DNA of 64,000 bases from contig MU400715.1 in the NCBI GenBank assembly GCA_022578965.1, positions 1-64,000 of the forward strand, written 5' to 3'. Shown here piece after piece: positions 1 through 12,400 of the stretch. Position numbers and translations under genes: made by a program. This stretch comes from Xylaria sp. FL1777. Lineage: Eukaryota; Ascomycota; Sordariomycetes; Xylariales; Xylariaceae. Every line of letters starts with the position of its first letter. Position 1 is the first letter of the stretch. The notes under the pieces are model-generated. The model did not search any database and was not told the origin of the DNA. It saw only the letters and a list, made by a program, of their open reading frames with translations.

Positions 1-719
1 ATAAAATATAATAATTAATTAATTAAATATAACTTTAAATAAATTTAAAGTTATTATATAAATAAATTATAGTTTATTATTTTTTAAATAAAAACTTAAG
101 CAAAAAAATTAATATAATTGCTTTAAATTAAAATTTTAAGTTTATGTTAAAAAAATAAAAAAAGTTATAATTAGTAAAAAATTAATATAATTAAAAAAGT
201 ATAAATATAAAAACTATTTTAATTTAAAGCACTTAAAATAATATAAACTTTTTAATATAAATATTATAATAAATTATTTAAATAATATATTAAGTTTTAA
301 ATATTAATATTTTATATATTATAATAATTAGCTTTTTTTGCTTTTTTTTGCAACTAGCTAAATTTATAAAAATACTTATGTAGCTTTAAAAACTAAACTT
401 ATGGAAACCTGCTATATATAAAACAAGCCTATATAAGTAATAGCTTAAAAAGAAATAAAAGTAAAAATAAAAAAAGCAAGAAATTATAACGCGATTTTTT
501 TAATATAAAACTAGCTATAACTAGCTAATAGTATAAATTTAAACTAGCAGTAGCTAGTAATAAGCTTAACGTTAAACTTGCAGTGCTACATAAACAAGCT
601 AAATAAAATAATAGTAAACGCTAAAATCTTTTTTAAAAAAGATTTAAATAAGCAAATTATCTATAGTGCTTACTAAGTTATTAAAAAGCTATTAAAAGCG
701 TACTACTTTTAGCAAATAA

Positions 720-930
720 ACAAATAGTTATAACTTATAGCCGAAGGTTTTTTGCATTACGAAGTAATAAGAAAGAAAACCTTACGTTAACGTTATAATG
801 AGTGAAACAAAATAGAACGATAGAATAAAAGATTAAGGACAAAGAAAAAAGGAAAACGCAGTAGCTTAATGCGGTTAGTTTCTCTAAAAAGGGTTAATTA
901 TATACTTTGCAATTCTGAGCGCTTTAGTTA
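720..930. other. Less-mutated island, unidentified
   Basis: This stretch has clearly more G and C than its surroundings and a purine-rich plus strand. It is one of the few places in the first 10 kb where CG and GG dinucleotides are common. I do not recognise a gene or RNA in it. The phrase gccgaaggttttttgca near 740 resembles, in reverse, the phrase near 47768, so it may be the remnant of a dispersed repeat. The flanks 1-720 and 930-1030 show only AT-rich sequence with short gc dinucleotides, and I see nothing else in them. Confidence 0.3.
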
Positions 931-1129
931 GCTATAAATAAGCGCACAAAATTAAATTTTTAAAATAATTCAAAACATATAAACAATTTAAGGGTTTAAA
1001 AAGTAAAAATATAACGCGTAATAAAAAAAAGCAGCATTAGTTTTAAAAAAGCGCAAGTGGTAAAAATTAGCATAACTAGGATTTTTAATATAGCTTTTAT
1101 ATTTTTAAAGCAAAAAACGCAGCGTTAGT

Positions 1130-1660
1130 TCTAAATAAAGTATAAGCTTTAATAACTAAACACTTAGTATTAAAGCATAAAGCTGCAAATATACTACACT
1201 AGCTGCTTTTGCTTTACTAAACTTTTTTAATAATAATAGAAGCAATAGTTTAAATAATAACGTTAAAACTTTTAATAAGTATTTTATTACAAAAAAAACT
1301 AAAGTTATAGCTATAATACTAATGCTTTAAAAGGAAAAAATAATAGAAATATTATTGCTTTTAGCTGTACTTTTACTAAAATAGTTATTAGTACTTTTAT
1401 TGTTATAGCAGCTTTTTAAGCTATAAACGCTTTTATTTTTAGTAATAGTATAAGTATTTTAGCTATATTGTTTTTTAGTAAAGTATTTAATTATAAAGCT
1501 TAAATAAGTATTGCTTATAGTATATAATATTATATTTAAGCTATTAAACTTGCTATTAATTTAACGTTTATAAAAAAAAAGTTTAAAACTAGCATAAATC
1601 TTTTTTTTAGCTTTATAAATAGTTATAGCTTTAATAAAAAAAACTATTTTAATAACGAAA
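1130..1660. repeat. Dispersed repeat R1, copy a
   Basis: First of three copies of a module of about 500 bp; the others start near 5745 and 8475. All three carry the same run through an Asn-rich peptide-like segment and then the phrase around agctttataaat near their right end. Differences between copies are mostly transitions. Copy a stops near 1650 and lacks the 189-bp tandem units that follow the other two. It sits between pieces of the 89-bp unit (1031-1160 and 1853-2100), which may mean it was inserted into that repeat. Its family is not recognised. Confidence 0.75.
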
Positions 1661-1852
1661 AGATTTAATATTTTGTTTTACTTAAAACATTTTTGCTTGT
1701 ATTATTTTTAATAAAACAAACAATAAGATTTTTTAGTGCTTAATTTATTTCTAGCATTTATTTTAGATTTTATTTTATAGCTTTAGCTTTTAATTTTATT
1801 AGTACGTTTGCAAACATATTTATAAATGTTTAACAGTAAAAATAAAAATTGC

Positions 1853-2100
1853 TATAACTAGAATTTTTACTGTAGCTTATATATTTTTAAAATAAAAAAA
1901 GTAGCATTAGTTTTAAATAAAGCATAGATTTTAATAACTAGTATAACTAGGATTTTTACTATAGCTTTTATATTTTTAAAGCAGAAAAAGCAACATTAGT
2001 TTTAAACAAAGCGCAAGTTTTAATAACTAATATAACTAGAATTTTTACTATAGTTTTTAACCTTTTTTTATTTGTTTTTATATAAACAAAACTTTGCTTT
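1853..2100. repeat. 89-bp tandem repeat, about 2.6 units
   Basis: The phrase tataactag followed by a T-rich run recurs at 1853, 1942 and 2031, giving an exact spacing of 89 bp. Each unit also contains gcattagtttta and a run ending in taataacta. A related single unit lies at 1031-1160, on the other side of repeat R1a. No gene is apparent. Confidence 0.85.
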
Positions 2101-2330
2101 AATAATTATTAAAAACTATATTATTTTTTAGCTATACTAAGGTTTTTTAGCTATTTTAAACTTTTATATAACATTTTTATTTTAACTTATAAAAACAAAT
2201 TTTATTTTTAAATAAGTTGCTTTAGCTAAGCTATAATGCTTTATAATAATATTTTGCTTAAATTTTGTTTGTTTTTTTATATTAAGCAAGTTTATATTTT
2301 ACTTATTTTTAAGCAAGCTATATTTATACT
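2060..2330 (+). repeat. Direct repeat R4, left copy
   Basis: About 260 bp of this stretch recurs in direct orientation at 3300-3540. Both copies contain tatattattttttagc, a shared stretch around ttttaaataagttgcttt, and an end near caagtttatatttta. The copies differ mainly by transitions and a few small indels. The 970 bp between them holds a 10-bp array but no recognisable coding, so terminal repeats of an LTR element cannot be claimed from the sequence alone. Confidence 0.75.
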
Positions 2331-2590
2331 AAATTATACTAAAAATTTAACTAAAGAACTAAACCTTTTTTAATAGTGTATTTTTTTTATGTATAACTTT
2401 TAATTTAAATAGCAATATATTAATAAAAAAAATAAGTATAAAGCTAATTTTAGCTAAAAATTTATATATAAAAGTAAAGTTAAAAGTAAAATACGTTTTT
2501 ATTAAGTATTAAAGCTAAAATAGTATAAAAAAGTGCAAAAAATAGTATATAAAACTAGCTTTTTATAGTGCTTGCATACTAATTATATTT

Positions 2591-2730
2591 TTTTATTTCT
2601 TTGTATTTTTTTGTATTTTTTTGTATTTCTTTGCATTTTTTTGTATTTTTTTGCATTTCTTTGCATCTTTTTGCATTTTTTTGCATTTTTTTGCATTTTT
2701 TTGCATTTTTCTATATTTTTTTGCATTTTT
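2591..2730. repeat. 10-bp tandem array
   Basis: About 14 units of a T-rich 10-mer of the form ttgcattttt or ttgtattttt run without a break in phase. A short open frame of alternating Phe, Leu, Cys and Ile runs through the array, but it is a product of the repeat and not a gene. The array lies between the two R4 copies. Confidence 0.9.
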
Positions 2731-3299
2731 TTTATATATTTACTTAACATACAATATTAATATTTACGCTTGCTTCTAAAGTTCTTTTAAAGTTAAAATA
2801 TTTATTATATTAAGTTAAGTAAAGTTTAGCTGTTTATAGTTGTTGTTTACTAACGTAAAATTAATACTGTTTAATTAGCTAATGCTTTAATGCTTTTTTT
2901 TAATTTGTTAAAAATTTATTGCTTTTTGTTTACTTTTTGCTAGCTTAAATAATATTTATAATTTTCTTTTTTTTGCTGCTTTTTTAGTAAAAACTATAGT
3001 AGTTTACTAGTATTTTGCTTACTTATTTTAATAAAATCTAGCAATATTAATCTATAAATATTTATATATATATATATATTAAAACTAATATTTAAATAAA
3101 CGTAGCATAGTTTTTTTTTTAAAGCAGTTTAATTTTAGCTACTATTTATTATAAGCATTATACTTTGTATATTTATTTTGTTTAAGCTAGCAAAATTATT
3201 TTGCATATAGTTATATAAGCTTAAATTCTTATTATTTTTAAAACTTTAAAATAGTGCAGCTAATATTACTAAATAAATATCTTAGTGCTTATAGCTTAT

Positions 3300-3540
3300 A
3301 ACCTTTTTTTATATAAATAAAAACCTGCTTTAATAACTGCTAAAAACTATATTATTTTTTAGCTATACTAAAATGTTTTAGCTATTTTAAACTTTTAAAT
3401 AATATTTTTACTTTGCTTTATAAAAATAAATCTTATTTTTAAATAAGTTGCTTTAGTTAAACTATAACGCTTTATAATAAAACTTTATTTAAATTTTGTT
3501 TACTTTTTAGCACTAAGCAAGTTTATATTTTATTTAAAAG
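3300..3540 (+). repeat. Direct repeat R4, right copy
   Basis: Second copy of the repeat at 2060-2330, same orientation, about 1240 bp downstream. It runs from the stretch before cctgctttaataactgc to the phrase caagtttatatttta. I see no gene in the following 3540-5400, which is AT-rich sequence without recognisable repeats. Confidence 0.75.
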
Positions 3541-5429
3541 ATATTTCTAATAATAGCTTTTAACAAACTTAATTCTTAGATTTAAGTTATATTAAAGGTA
3601 AAAAAAAATAACTTGTTTAAATAAAGCAATATAGTTGTTATATTATTATTTTTAACTTTAATTTAACCTGCTTTTTATTATAAAAGATTTGTTTTTTTAG
3701 CTTTAAAAAAAAGTAAAAAGCATACTATTACTACTTTTTTTAATTTGCTAAAAGCTTAAAAAAAAAATAAAAACTATATTAAGTTTAATTTAAACCATTT
3801 TTTAATATATATTAATAATGTTTAATATATATTAATAATAATAATTTTTTTAATAAGTTTTAATTTCTTTAGCATTTTTTATTTAAAACTATTAAATATA
3901 TATATTTTAATAGCGCTTTTTAATATAAAAATAAAAAGTTTTATTTTTATAAAATCTTGTTTTTTAAACTACTAGTAAATAATTATAGCAAATTTAACAA
4001 TTTTATAAGCAACTAAATTTAAATTATATTTAAGCTTAATGTAAGCATAAACAAAAAAGTTTACTATAAGTTAAAATTGCTTATGCTTAAATATTAAAGA
4101 TTTTATTAATTATTTTTGCAAGTTGCAAACTTTACTAAATATATTATTAACTACTGTAAGCATTGCTATAATTATAGTTAACATGCTATTTTTAATAATT
4201 TTAAATCTTGATTTAGCATATAAATAATATTTATATATAAATTTTTAATAGTGTTTATAAAATGGCATGCTACTAACTATACTATAAACTTTTAAAGTGC
4301 TTTTATTGCAAATATTAATTATATTTTTAAACAAGCAAATAGCTTTAATTAATAAATCACATTTTGGCATTACTTCTAGCAAAAAGTAAAAACTTTTAAT
4401 TATTACTAATAAAACTTAGCTATAAACATTTTTTTAGCTTTTAAAGAAAGCATTATATTAAAAACTGTTGTTATACTTTACGTTTATAAATTATTCTTTT
4501 ATATAGCTTTTAGCAAGCTTTTAAAACTAAAAAAAGTTTATATATTTATTAAAGCTAAAAAGGCTAAGTTTATTAAACAGTTTTAATTTATATTTATTTA
4601 ACTGCATAGCTTTTAAAGCTTAATATAAAGTTTTAAAAATTAAATAGCTTTTATTGAAATAATTTAACTTAGCAATGTTATTTTTATACTGCTTAATAAT
4701 AAAGCTATTATAAATATACAGTAAAAACATAAGCTATTTAATTATTATTACAGAAAAAATTATTAGTTTAGCTTTATTTAAAAAGTTTACATAAAACTTT
4801 ATAGCAAACAATCGTTTAATATAGTATAGTTATATTAACTAATTAATACTTCTTGCTTAGTTATAAAATATTTATAAGTAAACGAACTATTTTTATAAAA
4901 GCTAAACTATTTAAATTAATATAGAGTTAATAATACTATGTTAATAAATACTAAAAAAATATATTTAGAGATATTTATTATAAAAGGCTTTTTTAAGAAC
5001 GAAAAATTATAGCACGCTTAAATGCAACAGCTATAATAAAAAAAAAACGTTAATAAAGCTGTTTAGTTAGCTTTTTTAAATAAACTTGTTTATTTATAAC
5101 ATTTAGTTAAAATAGCTACTAAAAAAATTAACTAACGTTATATTATAAAAGCATTTTATATAAATAATAAAGTGCTGCTGCTTTATAATTATAATAGCAC
5201 TAATAATGCATTTTTTGTTATGCATAAAGAAATAAAAGTTAAAAATATTATTAAATACTGCTCTTTAAGTATATATGCAGAATTACTGCACTAAGGCTTT
5301 AACCTTATATATAATAATAATCTAAAGCTTTAAAGTTTAAATCTTTTTTGCAAAGCTAGTAATTTTAGTTAAAAGATTAAAAAAAAAAATGCTGTTTAAA
5401 TACTATGGTTTAAAAACTTATAAAAGGAA

Positions 5430-5695
5430 GCAATTCGTATAAAAAAAAGCAATTCGTATAAAAAAAAGCAATTCGTATAAAAAAAAGCAATTCGTATAAA
5501 AAGAAGCAATTCGTATAAAAAAAAGCGATTTGTATAAAAGAAAGCAATTTGTATAAAAAGAAGCAATTTATATAAAAGAAAGCAATTTATATAAAAAAAA
5601 GCAATTCATATAAAAAGAAGCAATTTGTATAAAAAAAAGCAATTTGTATAAAAAAAAGCAATTCGTATAAAAAAAAGCAATTCATATATATATAG
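5430..5695. repeat. 19-bp minisatellite, 14 units
   Basis: The unit gcaattcgtataaaaaaaa repeats 14 times; the gc starts fall every 19 bp from 5430 to 5677. Variation between units is limited to c/t and g/a exchanges (ttcg, tttg, ttta, ttca) plus a few single purine changes in the A run. That is the pattern expected if a uniform array had been mutated by C to T change on both strands. The unit length is not a multiple of three and no gene crosses it. It ends just upstream of repeat R1b. Confidence 0.95.
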
Positions 5696-5744
5696 TAAAC
5701 ATAAAGCTTAGCTAATATATACTATTTTTAGGTTTTATTAATGA

Positions 5745-6290
5745 TTTGCTTGTTTATGCTTTAAATAGCATTAAGCTAAACGTTTTTTATATAAAAAACA
5801 TTTATTTTTCTAAGGCACAAAGCTATAAGTATATTATACTAGCTACTTTTACTTTATTAGACTTTTTTAATAATAATAAAAGCAATAGCTTAAATAATAA
5901 CGTTAAAACTTTTAGTAAGCATTTTATTATAAAAAAAGCTAAAGTTATAGCTATAATGCTAACGCTTTAAAAAAATAACAAAAATATTACTGCTTTTAGC
6001 TGCACTTTTACTAAAATAGTTATTAGTATTTCTACTATTATAGCAGCTTTTTAAGCTATAAACGCTTTTATTTTTAGTAGTAATATAAGCACTTTAGTTA
6101 TACTATTTTTTAGCAAAATGTTTAATTATAAAGCTTAAACAAGCATTGCTTATAGTATATAGTATTATGCTTAAATTACTAAACTTATTATTAATTTAAC
6201 GTTTATAAAAAAAAAATTTAAAACTAGCATAAATCCTTTTTTTAGCTTTATAAATAATTATAGCTTTAATAAAAAAGGCCTAAAGATTTA
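5745..6290 (+). repeat. Dispersed repeat R1, copy b
   Basis: Second copy of R1. It contains an open frame of 74 codons (5746-5970). The second half of that frame, ending in the motif KAKVIAIMLTL, is matched by R1c as KAKVIAIILTL, so a coding origin is possible, but I recognise no family. The copy runs directly into the 189-bp tandem units. With those and the segment up to 6800 it forms a block of about 1050 bp that is repeated at 8475-9590. Confidence 0.8.
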
Positions 6291-6705
6291 ATCGAACTTT
6301 ACGTTTTATTTGCTTTTTATATTTAGCGCGATCTTTTTTAAATAAATTATAAGCTTTTGCTTTTTTAAACAAATTATAAGCTTTTGCTTATATAAATAAC
6401 TTAGGGTTTAAATTGTTTAATAAGTCTTGTATGCTTAAAGTAATCTAGTTAATAGTAATAATAAGTTTTTAGCTATTATCTTTGTTTAAAAAAACTTATA
6501 AACTTAATTAAACTTTATGTTTTACTTGCTTTTTATATTTAGTGCAATTTTTCTTAAATAGATTATAAGCTTTTGTTTATGCAAGCAAATCAAAGTTTAA
6601 ATTGTTTAGTAAGTTTTGCACGCTTAAAATAATCTAATTAATAGTAATAGTAAATTTTTAGCTATTATTTTTGTTATTTAAAATTAAGTAGTTAAGCTTA
6701 AAAGT
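6285..6705. repeat. 189-bp tandem units, two
   Basis: Two consecutive units, each containing acttta[tc]g, a phrase near aagcttttg, a phrase near gtttagtaagtttt, and a tail near ttagctatt. The marker acttta[tc]g lies at 6297 and 6512. The first unit is longer because it carries an internal duplication of about 26 bp around ataagcttttgctt. The same unit is spaced by exactly 189 bp in the second array at 8945-9490. No gene is apparent. Confidence 0.8.
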
Positions 6706-8154
6706 TTTTTGTTAAACAACTAAATAAAAAACAAATAAAACAAGTTAACAAACGTAGCTATTAAACTAGTATTAAAAACAGCAAAAAAAACAATTAGCAA
6801 AAAAAGCACTACATTTTTGCTATAGCTTAATATTACAAGAGCTTTTAATATTATTAATAAAAAAAAGATAATATTATTATTAATAACTTATTATATTGCT
6901 TTGCAGCGCAATTTTTTTACTTGTATACTTATAAATAAAACTATATAAAAAGCTAAATAAAAACTTTATGCAATAATGTTTATGCTGCTACTTTAAAGCT
7001 TTACTACTTTATAAACACTAGTTTTTACTAATTAGCTTACTAAACAAAAAGTAAGGTTAAAAAGCAAAAGAACTTTTTTTTATAAAGCTTTTAAACCTTT
7101 TGTTTAAAACTTTCTTTTTATATAAAAATACTTTTAAACTTATTTTCTTAGTGTGCATTTATATTACTATAGCTGCTTTATGCTTTAGTAGCTTGCTATA
7201 TTTTCTAAAAGCTTTGTTTTTGCTAAGCTTTTGCTTAGCTATAGCTAAATAACTATTGCTTGTTTTAGTTTAGATTTATATGCTTATTTATTTTTTTTTA
7301 AGCGTAATTTTAAGTTTTTTTCTTTTTAACTACTTTTCTAGCTAAAAGTTCGGTTTTAGCGTTAGATTTTTTTTAGCTATGCTTTTTTTATTGCTTATAG
7401 GTTTGCTTTTAAGTTAGTTTTTAGTTTTTTAAGCTTTTACGTTTTAAATAAAAGTTTTAATTTTTACTGTTGCTTATTAAATTAATTTCCTTAAAGCTAA
7501 GCTTTTTATATAATACTTATAAGTAGCTGCTTTGCTACTAAAGTATAAGTTAATAAAAGGAACTTTTATTTTAGTTTTTAAATGTTTTGTTTTAATTGTT
7601 TTAAAAGCTTTAGTTATATGCTTAAAACATTTATTTTAAGCTATTATAAGCAAGTTAGCAATGCTTTTATTTAGCTTGCTTAAGTTTTTAATAATTTAAA
7701 AATTGCTATTATGCTTACTGCTGCTTAAAAATTATTTAGCTATACTAATAGCTTAATTTATATTAGTTTTTTTTAAATTATTTAAATTTATTAAAACTTA
7801 TGTTAACTTTTTTTTAAAAATTAATAATAATAGCTTATTTGTTTTAGCAAGCAGCAAAAAAACACTAGTTAGCTTGTTTTTACTAAAGCTTGCTTATTAT
7901 GCAAGCTAATAAGCAAGCTTTTTTGCTTTGCTTAGTTATTTGCGTTTTTTTTGCTTTAGCATAAAGAGTATTAATATTTTTATTCCTGTTTTTAGTATAA
8001 AAGCTACACAAGCTTTAGCTTTTTTTTTTGCTTTTTTTTATTAGCTGTTACACGTTTTTTTTTCTTTTTATCTTTTTTTAAAAAACATTTATACTTTTAA
8101 TTTTTTAAGGTTTGTAGTAATACATAATTAAGTATTTTAGTAGCTAAAACAGCA

Positions 8155-8470
8155 ATACGTATGCTAAATAAGTTAAGCTAGCTTACAATATAAAAAAGCT
8201 TTAGCTTAAGTTTATTATTAATAGGTTTGCTTAAAATAACGCGCTTTTTAATAATAAACATGTTTGTATTATGTTTAAAAGTTAAGCAAATAGGCGTAAA
8301 AGCAGAGCTATTGCTTAGCTTATAGTTTTAAAGCTTTAAAAAAAGAGGTATTTTAATGCATAATCTTTATAAAGCAATATGCGTTATAATAGCGTTTATG
8401 CATAACTAATTGTTTTTGTGCGATCTTAAAATAACAGCAAGTTGCATAAATATAATAATAACTAATGTAA
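8155..8470. repeat. Dispersed repeat R2, copy a
   Basis: This 315-bp stretch recurs in the same orientation at 10060-10450. It includes aagttaagctagcttac, gtattttaatg and taacagcaagttg. The copies differ mainly by transitions, and copy b has about 75 extra bases in the middle. On the minus strand the frame is compatible with a degraded coding segment. The neighbouring 7000-8150 would be lysine- and alanine-rich on that strand. The family is not recognised. Confidence 0.75.
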
Positions 8471-8474
8471 TCAA

Positions 8475-8960
8475 ATATTTAATACTAAAGCGCAAAGCTG
8501 CAAATGCACTGCACTAGCTGCTTTTGCTTTATTAGATTTCTTTAATAATAATAGAAATAATAGCTTAAATAACAACGCTAAAACTTCTAGTAAGTATTTT
8601 ATTATAAAAAAAGCTAAAGTTATAGCTATAATACTAACGCTTTAAAAAGATAATGGAAATATTATTGCTTTTAGCTGCACTTTTATAAAAACAATTATTA
8701 GTACTTTTATTATTATAGTAGCTTTTTAAGCTATAAACGCTTTTATTTTTAGTAATAATGTAAGCATTTTAGCTGTATTGTTTTTTAGCAAAATGTTTAA
8801 CTGTAAAGCTTAAATAAGCATTGCTTATAGCACATAGTATTATTTTTAAGCTACTAAACTTGCTATTAATTTAACATTTATAAAAAAAAAGTTTAAAACT
8901 AGCGTAAATCCTTTTTTTAGCTTTATAAATAATTATAGCTTTAATAAAAAAAACTTATAA
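8475..8960 (+). repeat. Dispersed repeat R1, copy c
   Basis: Third copy of R1, and the least altered around 8490-8640. It again runs into 189-bp tandem units and then into the same downstream segment (9495-9590) that follows copy b. The duplicated block therefore extends well beyond R1 itself. In frame, the peptide-like segment includes ALLDFFNNN and KAKVIAI, as in copy b. Confidence 0.8.
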
Positions 8961-9490
8961 ATTTAATTAAACTTTACGTTTTATTTACTTTTTATATTTA
9001 GCGCAATCTTTTTTAAACAAATTGTAAGCTTTTGCTTATATAAATAACTTAAAGTTTAAATTGTTTAGTAAGTTTTGCACGCTTAAAGTAATCTGTTTAA
9101 TAGTAATAGTAAGTTTTTAGCTATTATTTTTATTTAAAAAAACCTATAAACTTAATTAAACTTTATGTTTTATTTGCTTTTTATATTTAGCGTAATCTTT
9201 TTTAAACAAATTATAAGCTTTTGTTTATATAAGCAACTTAAAGTTTAAATTGTTTAATAAGTTTTATATACTTAAAGCAATTTGTTTAATAGTAATAGCA
9301 AATCTTTAGCTATTGTTTTTATTTAAGATTAAGTAGCTAAGCTTAAAGATTTTTTGCTAAAAGCATTTTAAAGTTTGGATTTTTTAGTAAGTTTTATACG
9401 CTTAAAGTAATTTGTTTGTTTAATAGTAATAGTAAATCTTTAGCTATTGTTTTCGTTTAAAATTAAGTAGCTAAGCTTAAGGATTTTTTG
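8945..9490. repeat. 189-bp tandem units, two plus a partial
   Basis: The marker acttta[tc]g lies at 8971 and 9160, exactly 189 bp apart. A partial third unit of about 130 bp follows at 9360-9490, starting within the unit. This is the same unit as at 6285-6705, with a different copy number and different internal indels. Next to it, 9590-9720 is an A-rich run that creates a long Phe/Leu open frame on the minus strand, which I do not regard as a gene. Confidence 0.8.
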
Positions 9491-10059
9491 CTAAATAACT
9501 AAATAAAAAACAAACAAAACAAGTTAACAAACGTAACTATTAAACTAGTATTAAAAATAGCAATAAAAGCAATTAGCAAAAAAGGAAAAAAAAAAAAAAG
9601 AAAAAAGGCAAGTAAAAAAAAAAAAGCTAACAAAAAGAGCAAAAGTGCTTCTTTAGTAATCTTAAAAAATAAAAACCTAAATAATAAAACGCTTAAAAAA
9701 AAAAAAAAAAAAAAAGAAAGCAAAAACAGCTAACTTTGCAAACTAAGATATTTTTAATAACTGCAAACTATGCTTTACGTACTAAAGCACTTAGTAAACT
9801 TAAAAAAAAAGGCGTTATTATGCTTTAAAAATAAAGCACTTTAAAAAGAGTTATTTTATTAAAAACTAAGGTTATAGCAAAGTAAAAAAAGCTTAATTAT
9901 AAAAAAATAGTTTAATATTTATTATATAAAAATAAGTTCTTTTTTAATACTTTTTAAAAAAACTTAAAAATTAATAATATTAAGCTTTTATTTATAACTA
10001 CAACTTAATAGCTACTTTTTTATAACTTAACTTTACTTTAAAAATAAACATTTTTAATA

Positions 10060-10450
10060 GTATATTAAATAAGTTAAGCTAGCTTACAACATAAAAAAGC
10101 TTTAGCTTAAGTTTGTTATTAATAGGTTTGCTTAAAATAACGTGCTTTTTAATAATAAACGCGTTTATAATTATTATGTTCGAAAGTTAAGCAAAAAAGC
10201 GCAAAAGCAGAGCTATTGCTTAGCTTATAGTTTTAAGGCTTCGAAAAAAAAGGTATTTTAATATATAATCTTTGTAGCAAAGCATGCATTATAATAGCGT
10301 TTAAAAAAAGCAAAAAAAGCTATAGCTTAAGTACTGCAAGCTTTATATACTAATAGCTAATAGCGCAAATTTTCTATACATAGCTAATTGTTCTTGCGTA
10401 ATTTTAAAATAGCAGCAAGTTATACAAATATAATAGCTAACGTAATTATT
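10060..10450. repeat. Dispersed repeat R2, copy b
   Basis: Second copy of the segment at 8155-8470, with about 75 additional bases near 10300-10375 that are absent from copy a. Flanking matches resume on both sides, so this is either an insertion here or a deletion in copy a. From 10450 to 11700 I see only AT-rich sequence. Confidence 0.75.
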
Positions 10451-11728
10451 GCTATAAAAAAAGCTAGACTTTATTACTAATATATAACTTCTTAAAGATT
10501 ATATATAAACGCAAAAATTAAAACAGAACTATTGTGGTTTTTTATTTAAGCAAATAAAACAGAAGTACTAAAAAGTAAGTAAAATGTATACACAACAGCT
10601 AAAAAAAAAAAAAAGCAAAAATAGAAATATATTTAAGTATACAAAAGTAAGCAACCTAGCTAAATAAAAACAACTAATGTAGCTATTTAAGCTTGCGCAA
10701 AAAAATTAGCTATAAGTAAACAACAAGTAAGCTAAAAATATAGTTAATATGCTTTGTTATACTTAGTAGTTTTATAATAAGTTCTATTAATATAAATAAT
10801 TATTATAAAATAACGCTATTATTGCAAAATTAATAACAATAGTATATATTATATTTAATGTAACAATAATTATTTTAAAAATACAGGTTTTAGTTAAGTA
10901 AAGTAAATTAAAGTATACTTACTATTTTTTTTATTTATTAATTTTATTATATATTATTTTTTTAACCTTTAATAAAATTTATAACAAAATATATAGCTGC
11001 TTGCTTAAAAACTACTATTATAAGTAAATATATAGCTATACTTAAGTATAAAAACTAATTTTTAAACTATTACTTTATATAGCACAGCAAAGCACTAAAG
11101 TATAGTAGCAAGCAATAAAAAAAAAAGCTAAAGATAAGTTTTATTAGCTATATATTCTTTTAATGTTTTTAAACAACTTAAAAAATTATATAATGCAAAA
11201 TATAATATTAGTAGTAGCAAAAATATATATATAGAACTAAAGAAAAAATAAAGAAAAAGTTATTAAAAAGCTTAATAAAATTAAAATTTTAAAACATTAG
11301 TTTAATAGCATTGTTTATATTTAACATATTTTTTATAGTGTAGTAGCAAATCAAAAAAAATAAATATTTTTTTTTTAATCTGTTTTAAAGCTTTATATAA
11401 CTTAGAATATATATTATAATAGTTTAGCTTTATTAATCTAATGAATATATAATAAAATATATTTTAAAAATAGTTTTAGAACTTATATAAAAAGTTAAAT
11501 ATATTAGTGCAAATATAGCTAAATATAAATAAATGTAAGCAAAAACAAAATTAAAAATAAACAGTAGTATTATATTATATAAAATAAGTAGTAATATAGC
11601 TATAATAATAATATATAATAAGATTTTATAATTTTTTTTAATATAACTTAATAAGCAAAAAACAGAACTTATAGCTTAAAAAAAAAAAACATTTATTGAT
11701 TTATGCCAAAATATAACAAAAAAATCCA

Positions 11729-12400
11729 TTATTTCTTTTTTTTAACTATTGCTTTTTTTTTATGGGCCTTTAGAATATTACGTTTTAAGCAACGCATAAT
11801 TATAAGCAATATATTATCTTTTGTATTTCTATTAATTACATAAGCCCTTTTACGAAAATTATGCATAAAAGCAATAGCTTTATTATTATTATCTTTATTT
11901 AGAGCTAAATTAAAGTTAATATTATTTCTATTAGTTGTTTTTAAATTAGTAAACCAAGTTAAAAATGCTAAAATATTTATATTAGTAATATTAAAAAATA
12001 GCGTTATATTTAAAGCGTTTATTGTTAATATTGTTGTTTTAATAAAGCTTTAATTAAAAAATATGCAAAAAACACTTTTAGTTTTAGTATTAACTATATT
12101 TTTGTTTTTAAAAATAAAATGCTTAAAAAGTATTAGTATAATAAGCAACTAAATAATAAATAAGCTTTTATTAATAGATTTTATAATCTAAGGAGTACAA
12201 AATAAAGTTTTAGTTTTTAAGTTAGCTATATTTTCTTTAATAATAGTTATAGTTATACTAGTGTGCTTTAATGCTATAATAAATGCTAATTGTTTTTAAA
12301 TATGCTTTTAGCAATATAATAATAATAAACTAGCTATAAATAGCAAACTTAGCTTCTTAATGCTAGCAAACTTAATTATATTAGCTATAATGCAAAATAT
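11729..12400 (-). pseudogene. Degraded coding frame, unknown product
   Basis: On the minus strand, 106 consecutive codons (12049 down to 11732) are free of stops and end in TAA at 11729-11731. That is unusual in this window. The segment includes the motifs ILAFLTWFTNLKTTNRN, AFMHNFRKRAYVINRN and LLIIMRCLKRN and then a basic tail. The same frame upstream to about 12400 reads sensibly if its TAA and TAG codons are taken as former Gln or Trp codons. The Lys/Asn-rich, Gly-poor composition is what RIP makes of an acidic protein. I do not recognise the family. It could be a mobile-element protein or a duplicated host gene. No start could be chosen, and 12400-14200 contains nothing I can name. Confidence 0.45.

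Noticed and set aside
2572..2760. Open frame of 62 codons rich in Phe, Leu, Cys and Ile
   Set aside because: It is a translation of the 10-bp T-rich tandem array; the periodic residues follow the DNA repeat.
5430..5695. CRISPR array
   Set aside because: The 19-bp units are contiguous with no spacers, and no cas genes are present.
9499..9723. Minus-strand open frame of 74 codons, mostly Phe and Leu, resembling a membrane protein
   Set aside because: It is the complement of A-rich runs next to a tandem repeat. The same stretch is not conserved in the parallel block at 6740-6800.
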